Assembly: GCA_965218205.1 (NCBI GenBank)
Contig: OZ244590.1
Span: 1,116,001-1,180,000, forward strand
Length of the DNA stretch: 64,000 nt
Direction: 5' to 3'
DNA from: CBDDCA01 sp965218205
Lineage (GTDB): Bacteria; Spirochaetota; Spirochaetia; WTKD01; G963693115
Part shown: piece after piece, positions 36,142 through 45,092 of the stretch
Layout: each line of letters starts with the position of its first letter
Numbering within the stretch: the first letter of the stretch is position 1
Program-made: the position numbers and the translations under genes
The notes under the pieces: model-generated
What the model was told of the DNA's origin: nothing
Database searches by the model: none
What the model saw: only the letters and a program-made list of their open reading frames with translations

Positions 36142-39100
36142 ATGGATCAAAAAAGCAACAAGAATCATGCAAGAGGAATAAAGCATAGGTATATCGTGTT
36201 AGGAGCGATACTATTGATGATGGTAGTGGGAAGTTGTGAGGAGCCTGAAAGTAGCAGTAGCGCACCGTCGACGCCAACACCACCACAGCCACAACCGACA
36301 GTATTTTCGTTGGAAGAATTGTATAAGCAAGAAGAGAAGCTAGTAGTATTATTTTCTGCCCCGCTTGCGTCGTATGAAGGAAGCAAGATAGTAGTCAACA
36401 AGACAGTAAAAGGAGGGACAGCAACTAAGCTCGCATTGACAAAGGACTATACGCTAAAGCTGGAAGGGAAAACGATAGAGATAACATTCACAAAGAAGGT
36501 AGCGAAAGATGAGACCTATGAAGTGCAGATACAAGCAGAAGGAGTAAAGAGTACTGCAGGCAAGACAAATGAGCAAGCAGAACAGAAGCAAGTAACGATA
36601 AACAAGGAGCCTGAGTTAGAGCGAGGGCTATGGTACATAGAACCTACGGAAGGCAAAAAGATAATAATAACATTTAATGAAGAAGTGAAGGTACTGGATG
36701 CAAGTAAGATAAAGGTGCAAAAGCAAGGAGCAGACGGCTATGCAGAGGTAGAAGTGGCATCAGTAGTGGTAAAAGAAGCAGATAAGAGTCAGTTGGAGAT
36801 AGAATTACAAGTAGCAGCAAAAGCCCAAGAGAAATACAAGGTACTGATAGAGAAAGGCGGGATAAAAGGAGCAACAGAAGGAAATGCGACCAAGTGGGAG
36901 ACAGGAGAGATAGAGTATCAACAAAATCCATTACAGGAGCAAGCAGTATATATAGTAGGAAAAAAGATAACAGTAGAATTTGGGATAGCATTAAAAAGTA
37001 TAGAAGCGACAAAGCTACAAGTGAAGAAAAAGAACGGAGCAAACTATGACGAGTTGTCAGTATCTGAGTTGCCCGATATAAACAAGCAGATAAACGAAGA
37101 ACACAAGAAACGCTTAGAGCTAGAATTAGTACAGAATACACAACAAGGAGAAGTATACCGAATAGACTTTGCTGCAGGAGCGTTGACAGCTATAAGCAAT
37201 CAGCAGAGTGTGCAGATAGCACCGATAGATAAGGACATAGAGATAAACGGAGGCCCGGTGTTAGATAGCAACAAAGATCCGTACATAGTAGGCAAAGAGA
37301 TAACAGTAGTGTTTGATAAAGACCTGGTACTGCTCGATGCGAGCAAGATAAAAGTACTCAAGCAAGCAGTAGGAGGCTCAAGCTTTAGTGAATTGAATGC
37401 GACAGCGTTACCCGAAGCAAATAAAGGAGTGAAAGAAAGCAATAAGAAGCAGTTAGCACTGACGATCGTAGGAACAGTACAGACAGGAGAAAAGTATAGA
37501 ATAAAGCTAGAAGCAGGAGCAGTGAGAGATAGCGATGAAGGAAATGCAGAGATTGCACCGATCGATAAGGACATAGAGATAGAGGAAAAGCCAGAGTTAT
37601 CTCCAGAGGGGCTGTACATAGTAGGCAGAGAGATAACAGTGAGTTTTGCAGGAGCAATATCACTGTTGGATGCGAGAAAGGTAAAAGTATTGAAGCAAGC
37701 AAGAGGAGCATCTAATTTTACAGAAGTGTCGGTGAGTAGCGTAGCTCTGGATAGCAATGATACAACAAAGCTAAAAGTGACAGTGCCAGCGACACAGACA
37801 GGAGAGAAGTATAGGATAAAGCTAGAAGCAGGAGCAGTAGAGAATGGCAATAAGAAAGCCAATGAAGAGCTATTTCCAACAGATAGAGACATAGAGATAA
37901 CAGGAGGTCCAGTACTGGATAGTAGCAAGGATCCGTACATAGTAGGCAAAGAGATACGAGTAACCTTTGATAAGAATGTGAGTATATTGGATGCGAGCAA
38001 GATAAAAGTATTGAAGCAAGCAGTAGGAGGCTCAAGTTTTAGTGAATTGAATGCGACAGCGTTGCCTGAAGCAAATAAAGTACTGAATGGGAGCAACAAG
38101 AAACAACTAGAGCTGACACTCGTAGGAACAGTACAGACAGGAGAAACGTATAGAATAAAGCTAGAAGCAGGAGCAGTAAAAGATGCAGGGGAAGGGAATA
38201 GAACAATAGAGCCAACCACTAAGGACATACTGATAACAGGAGGCCCGGTACTTGATAGCAACAAAGCCCCGTACATAGTAGGCAAAGAGATAACAGTAAT
38301 GTTTGATAGGAATGTGGAGATACTCGATAAAAGCAAGATACAAGTACTCAAGCAAGCAGTAGGAGGATCAAGATTTAGTGCATTGAATGCAAGCACCTTA
38401 CCCGCAGCAAATAAAGTACTGAATGGGAGCAACAAGAAACAACTAGCACTGACGATCGTAGGGACAGTACAGACAGGAGAAACCTATAGGATAAAGCTAG
38501 AAGCAGGAGCAGTAAAAGATAGCGATGAAGGAAATACAGAAATAGCACCAGACAATAAGGACATAGCAATAACAGGAGGTCCGGTACTCGATAGCAACAA
38601 AGCCCCGTACATAGTAAGCAAAGTAATAACAGTGAGTTTTGATAGGAATGTGGAGATACTCGATAAAAGCAAGATACAAGTATTAAAGAAAGCATCAGGC
38701 GGTTCAACCTTTAGTGCATTGAATACAAGCACCTTGCCCGAAGCAAATAAAGTACTCAATAGAAGCAACAAGAAACAACTAGAGCTGACACTCGTAGGAG
38801 CAGTACAGACAGGAGAAACCTATAGGATAAAGCTAGAAGCAGGAGCAGTGAAAGATAGCGATGAAGGAAATGCAGAGTTAGCACCAGACAATAAGGACAT
38901 AGTGATAACAGGGAATCCTGTGTTAAATAATAGTATCCCCCCGTATATAGTAGGAACAGTGATACGAGTAACCTTTGATAGAGTGGTGAGCATAGAAGCA
39001 AAGAGCAAGATAAAAATAAAGAAGAAAGCAAGAGGAGCAGCAGACTTTACAGAACTGACAGTATCAGGAAGTAATAAAGCACTGGACACAGATAAAAAGA

Positions 39101-42100
39101 TACTAAAGATAACAGTACCATCTACGACAACAGGAGACACATATAGGCTAGAATTGGAAGCAGGAGCAGTAAGTGCGAATGGGAGAGACAATGAGGCAAT
39201 AGCACCGACCGATAAGGACATAGTAATAACAGGAGGGCCGGTACTTGATAGTAGCAAAAATCCCTATATCGTAGGCAAAAAGATACAAGTGTTCTTTACA
39301 AAAGCAATAGCATTTTTAGATAAAAGCAAGATACAAGTACTAAAGCAAGCATCAGGGAGTGTAAACTTTGTAGCATTGAATGCCACTGCGTTGCCCGCAG
39401 CAAATAAAGTAATCAACAGCAATGATAATAAGCAGTTAGAGCTGACGATAGTAGGAACAGTACAGACAGGAGACACGTATAGGATAAAATTAGAAGCAGG
39501 AGCAGTAAAAGATGCGAGTGAAGGAAATGCAGAGCTAGCACCAACCACTAAGGACATAGTGATAACAGGAGGCCCGGTACTCGCAGGAAATGTTACCTTA
39601 GCAAGTAAAGTGCTAACAGTAACATTTGATAGAACAATAACAATAGTATCGAAGAAGAAAATAAAAGTACTTAAGAAAACCACAAGCGAAGTTGCCTATA
39701 AAGAAGTGAGTGTAAGCGAACTGCCAGAAGCCAATAAAACAAGAGCCAGTGGAAATGATAGGCAGCTGAAGTTGACGTTAGTAGGAAATGTGAGAGATAA
39801 CGATAAGTATCGAATAAAGCTAGAAGCAGGAGCAGTGAAAGATAGCGATGAAGGAAATACAGAAATAGCGCCAACAGATAAGGATGTAGCGGTAACAGGA
39901 GGAGCAGTACTGGATGGAAGCAACGATATGTATGTAGTAGGAAAAGAGTTTATCATACCGCTGGATAAGGTGGTGAGTATAGAGGACAAGAGTAAGATAA
40001 TACTAAAGAAGCAAGTATCAGGAGGAAGTACCTTTGTTGACTTAACTGACAGTGAATTACCAGCAGCGAACAAAGGCTTAGTATCATCAAACAATGCCTT
40101 AAAGCTGACTGTGGCACAGACTCCCACGAAAGGAGACACCTATAGGATAAAGCTAGAAGCAGGAGCAGTGAAAGTGTCAGGAGATATACTCAATGACACG
40201 ATAGTGCCACCAACGAATAAGGACATAGTGATAACAGGAGGCCCAGGACTGGATAGCAGTGAAGATCCGTACATAGTAGGAGCAGTGATAACAGTGACCT
40301 TTGATAGCAATATAACAATCATGGATAAGGATAAGATAAAAGTGCAGAAGAAAGCATCAGGAGGCACGTTTACAGAACTGGATGATACCGCAGTACCAGA
40401 TAATAGTATAGTAAAAGACACAAACAATGCGAAAGTGCTAAAAATAACAGTACCAACGCCAAACAAGAACGACACCTATCGCTTAGAGTTTGAAGCAGGA
40501 GCCTTATTCTCTGAGAATGAAGGGAATAGAACAATAGCGCCAACAGATAAGGACATAGAGATAACAGGAGGAGCGGTATTAGATAGCAATAAAGCTCCGT
40601 ATATAGTAGGAACAGTGATAACGGTGACCTTTGATAAGAATATAGCCTTCCTAGATAAGAGCAAGATAAAAGTGAAGAAGAAGGCAGCAGGAGGAGGCAC
40701 ATTTACCGATGTGGTAGTATCGGGGAGCAATATAGTGAAAGATACGAATGATGAGAAAGTGCTAAAAATAACAGTGCCAACCCCAAAGGATAAAGAGACG
40801 TATCGCTTAGCATTTGAAGAGGGAGCTTTGCTCTCTGGGAATGAAGGAAATGGAGCAATAAATAAAGATATAGAGATAATAGGAGCGGTATTAGATAGCA
40901 ATAAAGCTCCGTATATAGCAGGAACAGTGATAGTAGTGACCTTTGATAAGAATATAGCATTCCTAGATAAGAGCAAGATAAAAGTGAAGAAGAAGGCATC
41001 AGGAGGAAGTTCGTATACAACCCTGGTAGTATTGGGGAGCAATATAGTAAAAGACACGAATAATGCGAAAGTGCTAAAAATAACAGTACCGTCTACGACA
41101 ACAGGAGACATGTATAGGATAGAGCTGGAGGCAGGAGCTTTGTTCTCTGAGAATGGAGTAAGTGGAGCAATAGCCCCAACAGATAAGGACATAACAATAG
41201 GAGCCGGTCCTGTATTGGGTAAAGGAACAAAACCACAGATAACAAAGAAAAATGTATTAGATGTATCATTTTTGGTGAATGTAGAACTCATAGCCCCAGA
41301 TAGTATCGTGGTATATAAAAAAGCAAAAGGAGGAATCTTTAGTCCATTAGGAGCATCAGACAGGACTATAGCAGTGGATAGTACAGATAAGAAGAAGATA
41401 CAGATTACCCCTAAAAATACCATAGCAAAAGAAGAAACATGGAAAGTAGTATTCCCAGCAGGGACTGTGCTAGGAGTAGCCAGTAGAAATGGAAATAGTG
41501 GAAGACAAGAAACAGGAGAATATACGACAGATACAGGGGATGTGTCTGCATGGGAACAGCTGAGTACCAGCAATCCTATTTGGTCTAAACGTAGTAGACA
41601 TGCTACTGTAATGTTTAAGAATAAGATATGGGTATTGGGAGGAGATGATAATGAGGTATGGAGCAGTGCTGATGGGAAGGCATGGAAAAAGCATGATACA
41701 AGTAAGTCAAAGCCTATGTGGGATGAACGTGTTGATCATGGTGCTGTAGTATTTAAGGATAAAATATGGATATTAGGAAATGGTTCTTTTTTTAATCTTA
41801 AGAATGAGGTGTGGAGCAGTGCTGATGGGGAGATATGGACAAAGCATGATACAAGTAAATCAAAGTCTATGTGGGATGAACGTGGTACTATGGCTACGGT
41901 ATTTAAGAATAGGATATGGATTTTAGGAGGAACAGAGAGTACAGGTGACAGTGTCGATGGTGATGTATGGAGTAGTGCTGATGGGGAAATATGGACAGAA
42001 CATACTATAAAAGATTCTACTAATGATGCCACTAAATTATGGTCAGTGATTGGTGACGGGGATGTTGTAGTATTTAATAATAAGATGTGGGTATTGGGGG

Positions 42101-42486
42101 GAGATGAAAAAGTCAAGGGGTATGATAGTTTAATCAATGGTGTATGGAGTAGTGCTGATGGAGAGGTGTGGGAAAGACATGATACAAGTAAGTCAAAGCC
42201 TATGTGGAGTACACGTAGTGATCATTCTGCTGCAGTGTTTGATAACAAGATATGGATTTTTGGAGGAGCACAAAGTAACAACATTAACATTAGTTATTTG
42301 AATGATGTATGGAGTAGTACGGATGGAAATACATGGAAACAGCAAAATACTATCACGAGTGATGGCACTGCTATTTGGGGTAAACGATCAAATTTTTCTG
42401 TTGTAAAACTTAAGAATAAAATCTTTTTATTAGGAGGATGGACAGGAAAATCTACTTTGGGTGATGTTTGGACATTTCCAAACTAA
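36142..42486 (+). CDS. Giant surface lipoprotein: about 16 Ig-like repeats and a C-terminal six-bladed Kelch propeller
   Basis: The protein has 2114 residues. ATG 36142 was chosen because GGAGG lies 5 nt upstream; ATG 36130 overlaps that Shine-Dalgarno. A basic N-terminus and hydrophobic segment end in lipobox VVGSC, then a Ser/Pro/Thr/Gln linker. About sixteen repeats of roughly 110 residues follow (about 60-1795): PVLDSNKDPYIVGKEITVTF, a KIKVLKQA strand, YRIKLEAGAVKD, then EGNxxIAPTDKDIxITGG. They resemble bacterial Ig-like domains of the Big_5/SwmB type. Residues about 1800-2114 hold six Kelch-like blades (W..R..H..VVF..KIWILGG, VWSSADGxxW). This looks like a stalk presenting a propeller binding head. 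Ligand unknown. It carries a G16 tract upstream of its promoter. I find no close named homologue from memory. Confidence 0.88.
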   Translation: MDQKSNKNHARGIKHRYIVLGAILLMMVVGSCEEPESSSSAPSTPTPPQPQPTVFSLEELYKQEEKLVVLFSAPLASYEGSKIVVNKTVKGGTATKLALTKDYTLKLEGKTIEITFTKKVAKDETYEVQIQAEGVKSTAGKTNEQAEQKQVTINKEPELERGLWYIEPTEGKKIIITFNEEVKVLDASKIKVQKQGADGYAEVEVASVVVKEADKSQLEIELQVAAKAQEKYKVLIEKGGIKGATEGNATKWETGEIEYQQNPLQEQAVYIVGKKITVEFGIALKSIEATKLQVKKKNGANYDELSVSELPDINKQINEEHKKRLELELVQNTQQGEVYRIDFAAGALTAISNQQSVQIAPIDKDIEINGGPVLDSNKDPYIVGKEITVVFDKDLVLLDASKIKVLKQAVGGSSFSELNATALPEANKGVKESNKKQLALTIVGTVQTGEKYRIKLEAGAVRDSDEGNAEIAPIDKDIEIEEKPELSPEGLYIVGREITVSFAGAISLLDARKVKVLKQARGASNFTEVSVSSVALDSNDTTKLKVTVPATQTGEKYRIKLEAGAVENGNKKANEELFPTDRDIEITGGPVLDSSKDPYIVGKEIRVTFDKNVSILDASKIKVLKQAVGGSSFSELNATALPEANKVLNGSNKKQLELTLVGTVQTGETYRIKLEAGAVKDAGEGNRTIEPTTKDILITGGPVLDSNKAPYIVGKEITVMFDRNVEILDKSKIQVLKQAVGGSRFSALNASTLPAANKVLNGSNKKQLALTIVGTVQTGETYRIKLEAGAVKDSDEGNTEIAPDNKDIAITGGPVLDSNKAPYIVSKVITVSFDRNVEILDKSKIQVLKKASGGSTFSALNTSTLPEANKVLNRSNKKQLELTLVGAVQTGETYRIKLEAGAVKDSDEGNAELAPDNKDIVITGNPVLNNSIPPYIVGTVIRVTFDRVVSIEAKSKIKIKKKARGAADFTELTVSGSNKALDTDKKILKITVPSTTTGDTYRLELEAGAVSANGRDNEAIAPTDKDIVITGGPVLDSSKNPYIVGKKIQVFFTKAIAFLDKSKIQVLKQASGSVNFVALNATALPAANKVINSNDNKQLELTIVGTVQTGDTYRIKLEAGAVKDASEGNAELAPTTKDIVITGGPVLAGNVTLASKVLTVTFDRTITIVSKKKIKVLKKTTSEVAYKEVSVSELPEANKTRASGNDRQLKLTLVGNVRDNDKYRIKLEAGAVKDSDEGNTEIAPTDKDVAVTGGAVLDGSNDMYVVGKEFIIPLDKVVSIEDKSKIILKKQVSGGSTFVDLTDSELPAANKGLVSSNNALKLTVAQTPTKGDTYRIKLEAGAVKVSGDILNDTIVPPTNKDIVITGGPGLDSSEDPYIVGAVITVTFDSNITIMDKDKIKVQKKASGGTFTELDDTAVPDNSIVKDTNNAKVLKITVPTPNKNDTYRLEFEAGALFSENEGNRTIAPTDKDIEITGGAVLDSNKAPYIVGTVITVTFDKNIAFLDKSKIKVKKKAAGGGTFTDVVVSGSNIVKDTNDEKVLKITVPTPKDKETYRLAFEEGALLSGNEGNGAINKDIEIIGAVLDSNKAPYIAGTVIVVTFDKNIAFLDKSKIKVKKKASGGSSYTTLVVLGSNIVKDTNNAKVLKITVPSTTTGDMYRIELEAGALFSENGVSGAIAPTDKDITIGAGPVLGKGTKPQITKKNVLDVSFLVNVELIAPDSIVVYKKAKGGIFSPLGASDRTIAVDSTDKKKIQITPKNTIAKEETWKVVFPAGTVLGVASRNGNSGRQETGEYTTDTGDVSAWEQLSTSNPIWSKRSRHATVMFKNKIWVLGGDDNEVWSSADGKAWKKHDTSKSKPMWDERVDHGAVVFKDKIWILGNGSFFNLKNEVWSSADGEIWTKHDTSKSKSMWDERGTMATVFKNRIWILGGTESTGDSVDGDVWSSADGEIWTEHTIKDSTNDATKLWSVIGDGDVVVFNNKMWVLGGDEKVKGYDSLINGVWSSADGEVWERHDTSKSKPMWSTRSDHSAAVFDNKIWIFGGAQSNNINISYLNDVWSSTDGNTWKQQNTITSDGTAIWGKRSNFSVVKLKNKIFLLGGWTGKSTLGDVWTFPN
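37240..41210 (+). repeat. Tandem Ig-like repeats, about 330 bp each
   Basis: Landmark GGPVLDSNKxPYIVG recurs with slight changes about twelve times in this stretch; three more diverged units precede it and one follows. Units 6-8 are the most alike (VLNGSNKKQLELTLVGTVQTGETYRIK-type, positions about 37900-38900), a sign of recent duplication. Confidence 0.8.
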
Positions 42487-42499
42487 AAGCAAACGAAAG

Positions 42500-42536
42500 G
42501 AGAGCAGGAGTATTTCTGCTCTCTTTAACTTTTTTA
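42500..42536 (+). terminator. Intrinsic terminator of the Ig/Kelch lipoprotein gene
   Basis: GAGAGCAG (42500-42507) pairs perfectly with CTGCTCTC (42516-42523) around an 8-nt loop, followed by TTTAACTTTTTT. It starts 13 bases after the stop codon and is the clearest rho-independent terminator in the window. Confidence 0.85.
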
Positions 42537-42618
42537 CATTGTACAACATATATCATATCTTGCTATACTGTATGTATACAATAGGTCTTAGAATGGATAT
42601 ACAAAATAGGTATACAAA

Positions 42619-45078
42619 ATGGTAAACGATATAGTCATAACTATTGATGGTCCAGCAGGATCAGGAAAAAGTAGTATTGCTCAATTATTTGAAGAGCGTC
42701 TTTCTTTTAATAGCATTAACTCTGGTGCTTTTTACCGTTGCACTGCGTTCTTATTTTGTCATTTTGTGCCTGAAGCGGATCTTGATATACTATCTCAAAC
42801 AAAAGATATACAAGCACATCTTTCTCATATTCATACAATTATCAATATGTATGTTCCTGCTATGCAATGGAAAAATCATACGATGCAATTTTTACATCCA
42901 ATACAAATAAAAGAAAAAACATATACATCGGTATCTCATGACGATCTTTTTTCTCAAAAGATAGATACATATGCATCGTTGCTCTCAACATACATACCAC
43001 TGAGAGAAGCAATCAATATCCATATTCGTGATTATCTCAAAGCTGGAAAATGGATTATTGAAGGACGAGATGCAGGCACACATATTTTTCCTGATACTAA
43101 ATGGAAATTTTATCTTGATGCAGATATCAATACACGTATTCAAAGAAGGGTGCATCAATACTCCTCTAGTGCTACAAAAACACAAAATAATGACACTGTT
43201 GCTCAAGCATTAGTAAAAAGAGATACTTTAGATAAAAATAAGGGAGAATATAGTCTAAAAAGTAATAATAGTGAACTTTTTTATATAGATTCAACTGACA
43301 AAACACTTGAACAAATTTATGAAATAATGTATACTAATATAGTATTAAGTATGAGTGAACAAAAGATAAATAATACTACTAACCCTGTCGAAGTTGATGT
43401 CCCTGCCAACTTTGATCAAATGATTGATAACAGCTTTCAACGATTGCATGATGTACAAAATATTCATCATGGAGATATAGTGAATGGTGAAATAATTAAA
43501 GTTACAGAGAGTGATGTATTTCTTGATCTTGGCTTAAAAACCGAAGGAAGAATCTCAATTACTGAGTTTGAAAATGCTCATGTTGTCCCTATAGTAGGGG
43601 AGAGCATTCAAGTATATGTAATGAAGAATAATACTGATAATTTAAATGTTTCTTTTACAAAAGCACAGGAATTACAGTCTATCAATGAATTACGCGAATC
43701 GTATCAGAATAACAAGGTAGTGAAAGCTACAGTGAAGAGTGTTCTTGCACATGGCTTTATTGCTCAGATAGCAAATTCAGTACAGGCATTTGTTCCAATT
43801 TCACAGATGGATACATTTCATATTTCTGAACAGCATGCACATAACTATGTTAATAATGAATATGAATTTCTTATTCTTGAACTGTATAGAAATAAAAAAT
43901 TGCAGCCTATTCTTTCCCGTAAAAAATTGCTTGTAGAAAGATATGAAAATGCAAAGAATGAGTTTATTTCACAGCATAAGGAAGGGGATATAGTAAAAGG
44001 CACTGTAAAAACATTTACCTCTTTTGGCGTTTTTATAGATCTGGGAGGATTTGATGCCTTATTACATATATCTGACATTAGTTGGAAACATAGCGTACGT
44101 CCCACCGAAGCACTTAAAAAGAATGAGGAATATGAGTTTAAGCTGATTTCTATCAATGCTGAAACTAAAAAAATAGGCTTATCATTGAAGGCATTACAGC
44201 CTGATCCTTGGGATAGTATTCAAACAAACTATCCTGTTGGGACCATAGTTCCTGGAAAAGTTATGAAAGTACTCAGCTATGGAGCTTTTATCTCAATAGA
44301 TCAAGAAATTGAAGGCTTTATTCATATATCTGAAATGTCATGGTTAAAGCACATAAAACATCCTAGCGAATTGTTAAAGCAAGGAAGTATTGTAAAATGT
44401 AAAGTGCTTCACATAGATAATGAAAAGAAACGCATCTCTTTAGGGCTTAAGCAAGCAGAGCGTAATCCATGGGAAACAGTTGATTCTTTGTATCCTGTAG
44501 GGTACAAATTACAGTTGCCTATTAAACATGTAACGCCACAGGGACTTGTAGTGGAGTTTGAAGAAGGGTATAGAGGTGTTATTGATAGTGAAAATATATC
44601 ATGGAGTAAGCAACGACATAATTATAAACAAGGACAAAAAGTTGAATGTATAGTGCTTTCTCATGATAAAGAAAATTTTCATATCAATCTTGGCATTAAG
44701 CAGCTAAGTGAAAATCCTTGGGAAAGCGACTTTTTAGGAGTAGGGAGATCTGTAGAAGGAGTTATTTCTTCTGTTACTGATTTTGGTGTGTTTGTGCGGT
44801 TTCCTAGTGGGGTAGAAGGGCTTATTCCAAAAAATAAAACTTTTGATACGAAGGAGCATAGTTCTTATGAGGATGTGAGGCCAAAGTTTAAGGTTGGAAA
44901 GCCAATTCAAGCAGTGATTGTATCTATTCAAAAAAATGAACAAAGATTATTACTATCTGTACAAGCACTAAAAGAAATGATAGATCAACAAGAGTTAGAA
45001 AAGCACATGGTAAATGATGTAGAATCAGAACGTGCGATGAGTCTTGGTGATATAATTGTAAGTGATAAAAATACCTAG
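42619..45078 (+). CDS. cmk-rpsA: Cytidylate kinase fused to ribosomal protein S1 (six S1 domains)
   Basis: The protein has 819 residues. Residues 1 to about 235 are CMP kinase (P-loop IDGPAGSGKSSIA; GRDAGTHIFPDTKWKFYLDAD), which makes CDP/dCDP. From about 285 to 805 there are six S1 RNA-binding domains (HGDIVNGEIIKV, VKATVKSVLAHGF, GDIVKGTVKTFTSFGVF, GTIVPGKVMKVLSYGAF, a weaker fifth, and GVISSVTDFGVFVRF). S1 brings mRNA to the 30S subunit, important for leaders lacking a Shine-Dalgarno. Separate adjacent cmk and rpsA genes are common; the fused form is known from Treponema. No stop or internal Shine-Dalgarno breaks the fusion. The next gene starts 15 nt after the stop. Confidence 0.94.
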   Translation: MVNDIVITIDGPAGSGKSSIAQLFEERLSFNSINSGAFYRCTAFLFCHFVPEADLDILSQTKDIQAHLSHIHTIINMYVPAMQWKNHTMQFLHPIQIKEKTYTSVSHDDLFSQKIDTYASLLSTYIPLREAINIHIRDYLKAGKWIIEGRDAGTHIFPDTKWKFYLDADINTRIQRRVHQYSSSATKTQNNDTVAQALVKRDTLDKNKGEYSLKSNNSELFYIDSTDKTLEQIYEIMYTNIVLSMSEQKINNTTNPVEVDVPANFDQMIDNSFQRLHDVQNIHHGDIVNGEIIKVTESDVFLDLGLKTEGRISITEFENAHVVPIVGESIQVYVMKNNTDNLNVSFTKAQELQSINELRESYQNNKVVKATVKSVLAHGFIAQIANSVQAFVPISQMDTFHISEQHAHNYVNNEYEFLILELYRNKKLQPILSRKKLLVERYENAKNEFISQHKEGDIVKGTVKTFTSFGVFIDLGGFDALLHISDISWKHSVRPTEALKKNEEYEFKLISINAETKKIGLSLKALQPDPWDSIQTNYPVGTIVPGKVMKVLSYGAFISIDQEIEGFIHISEMSWLKHIKHPSELLKQGSIVKCKVLHIDNEKKRISLGLKQAERNPWETVDSLYPVGYKLQLPIKHVTPQGLVVEFEEGYRGVIDSENISWSKQRHNYKQGQKVECIVLSHDKENFHINLGIKQLSENPWESDFLGVGRSVEGVISSVTDFGVFVRFPSGVEGLIPKNKTFDTKEHSSYEDVRPKFKVGKPIQAVIVSIQKNEQRLLLSVQALKEMIDQQELEKHMVNDVESERAMSLGDIIVSDKNT

Positions 45079-45092
45079 TTTTGTAATGTAAT

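Noticed and set aside
37200..41573. Several - strand open frames (up to 411 codons) across the Ig-repeat gene
   Set aside because: They are Ser/Leu-rich antisense shadows of a repetitive coding sequence with no Shine-Dalgarno or recognisable domain.
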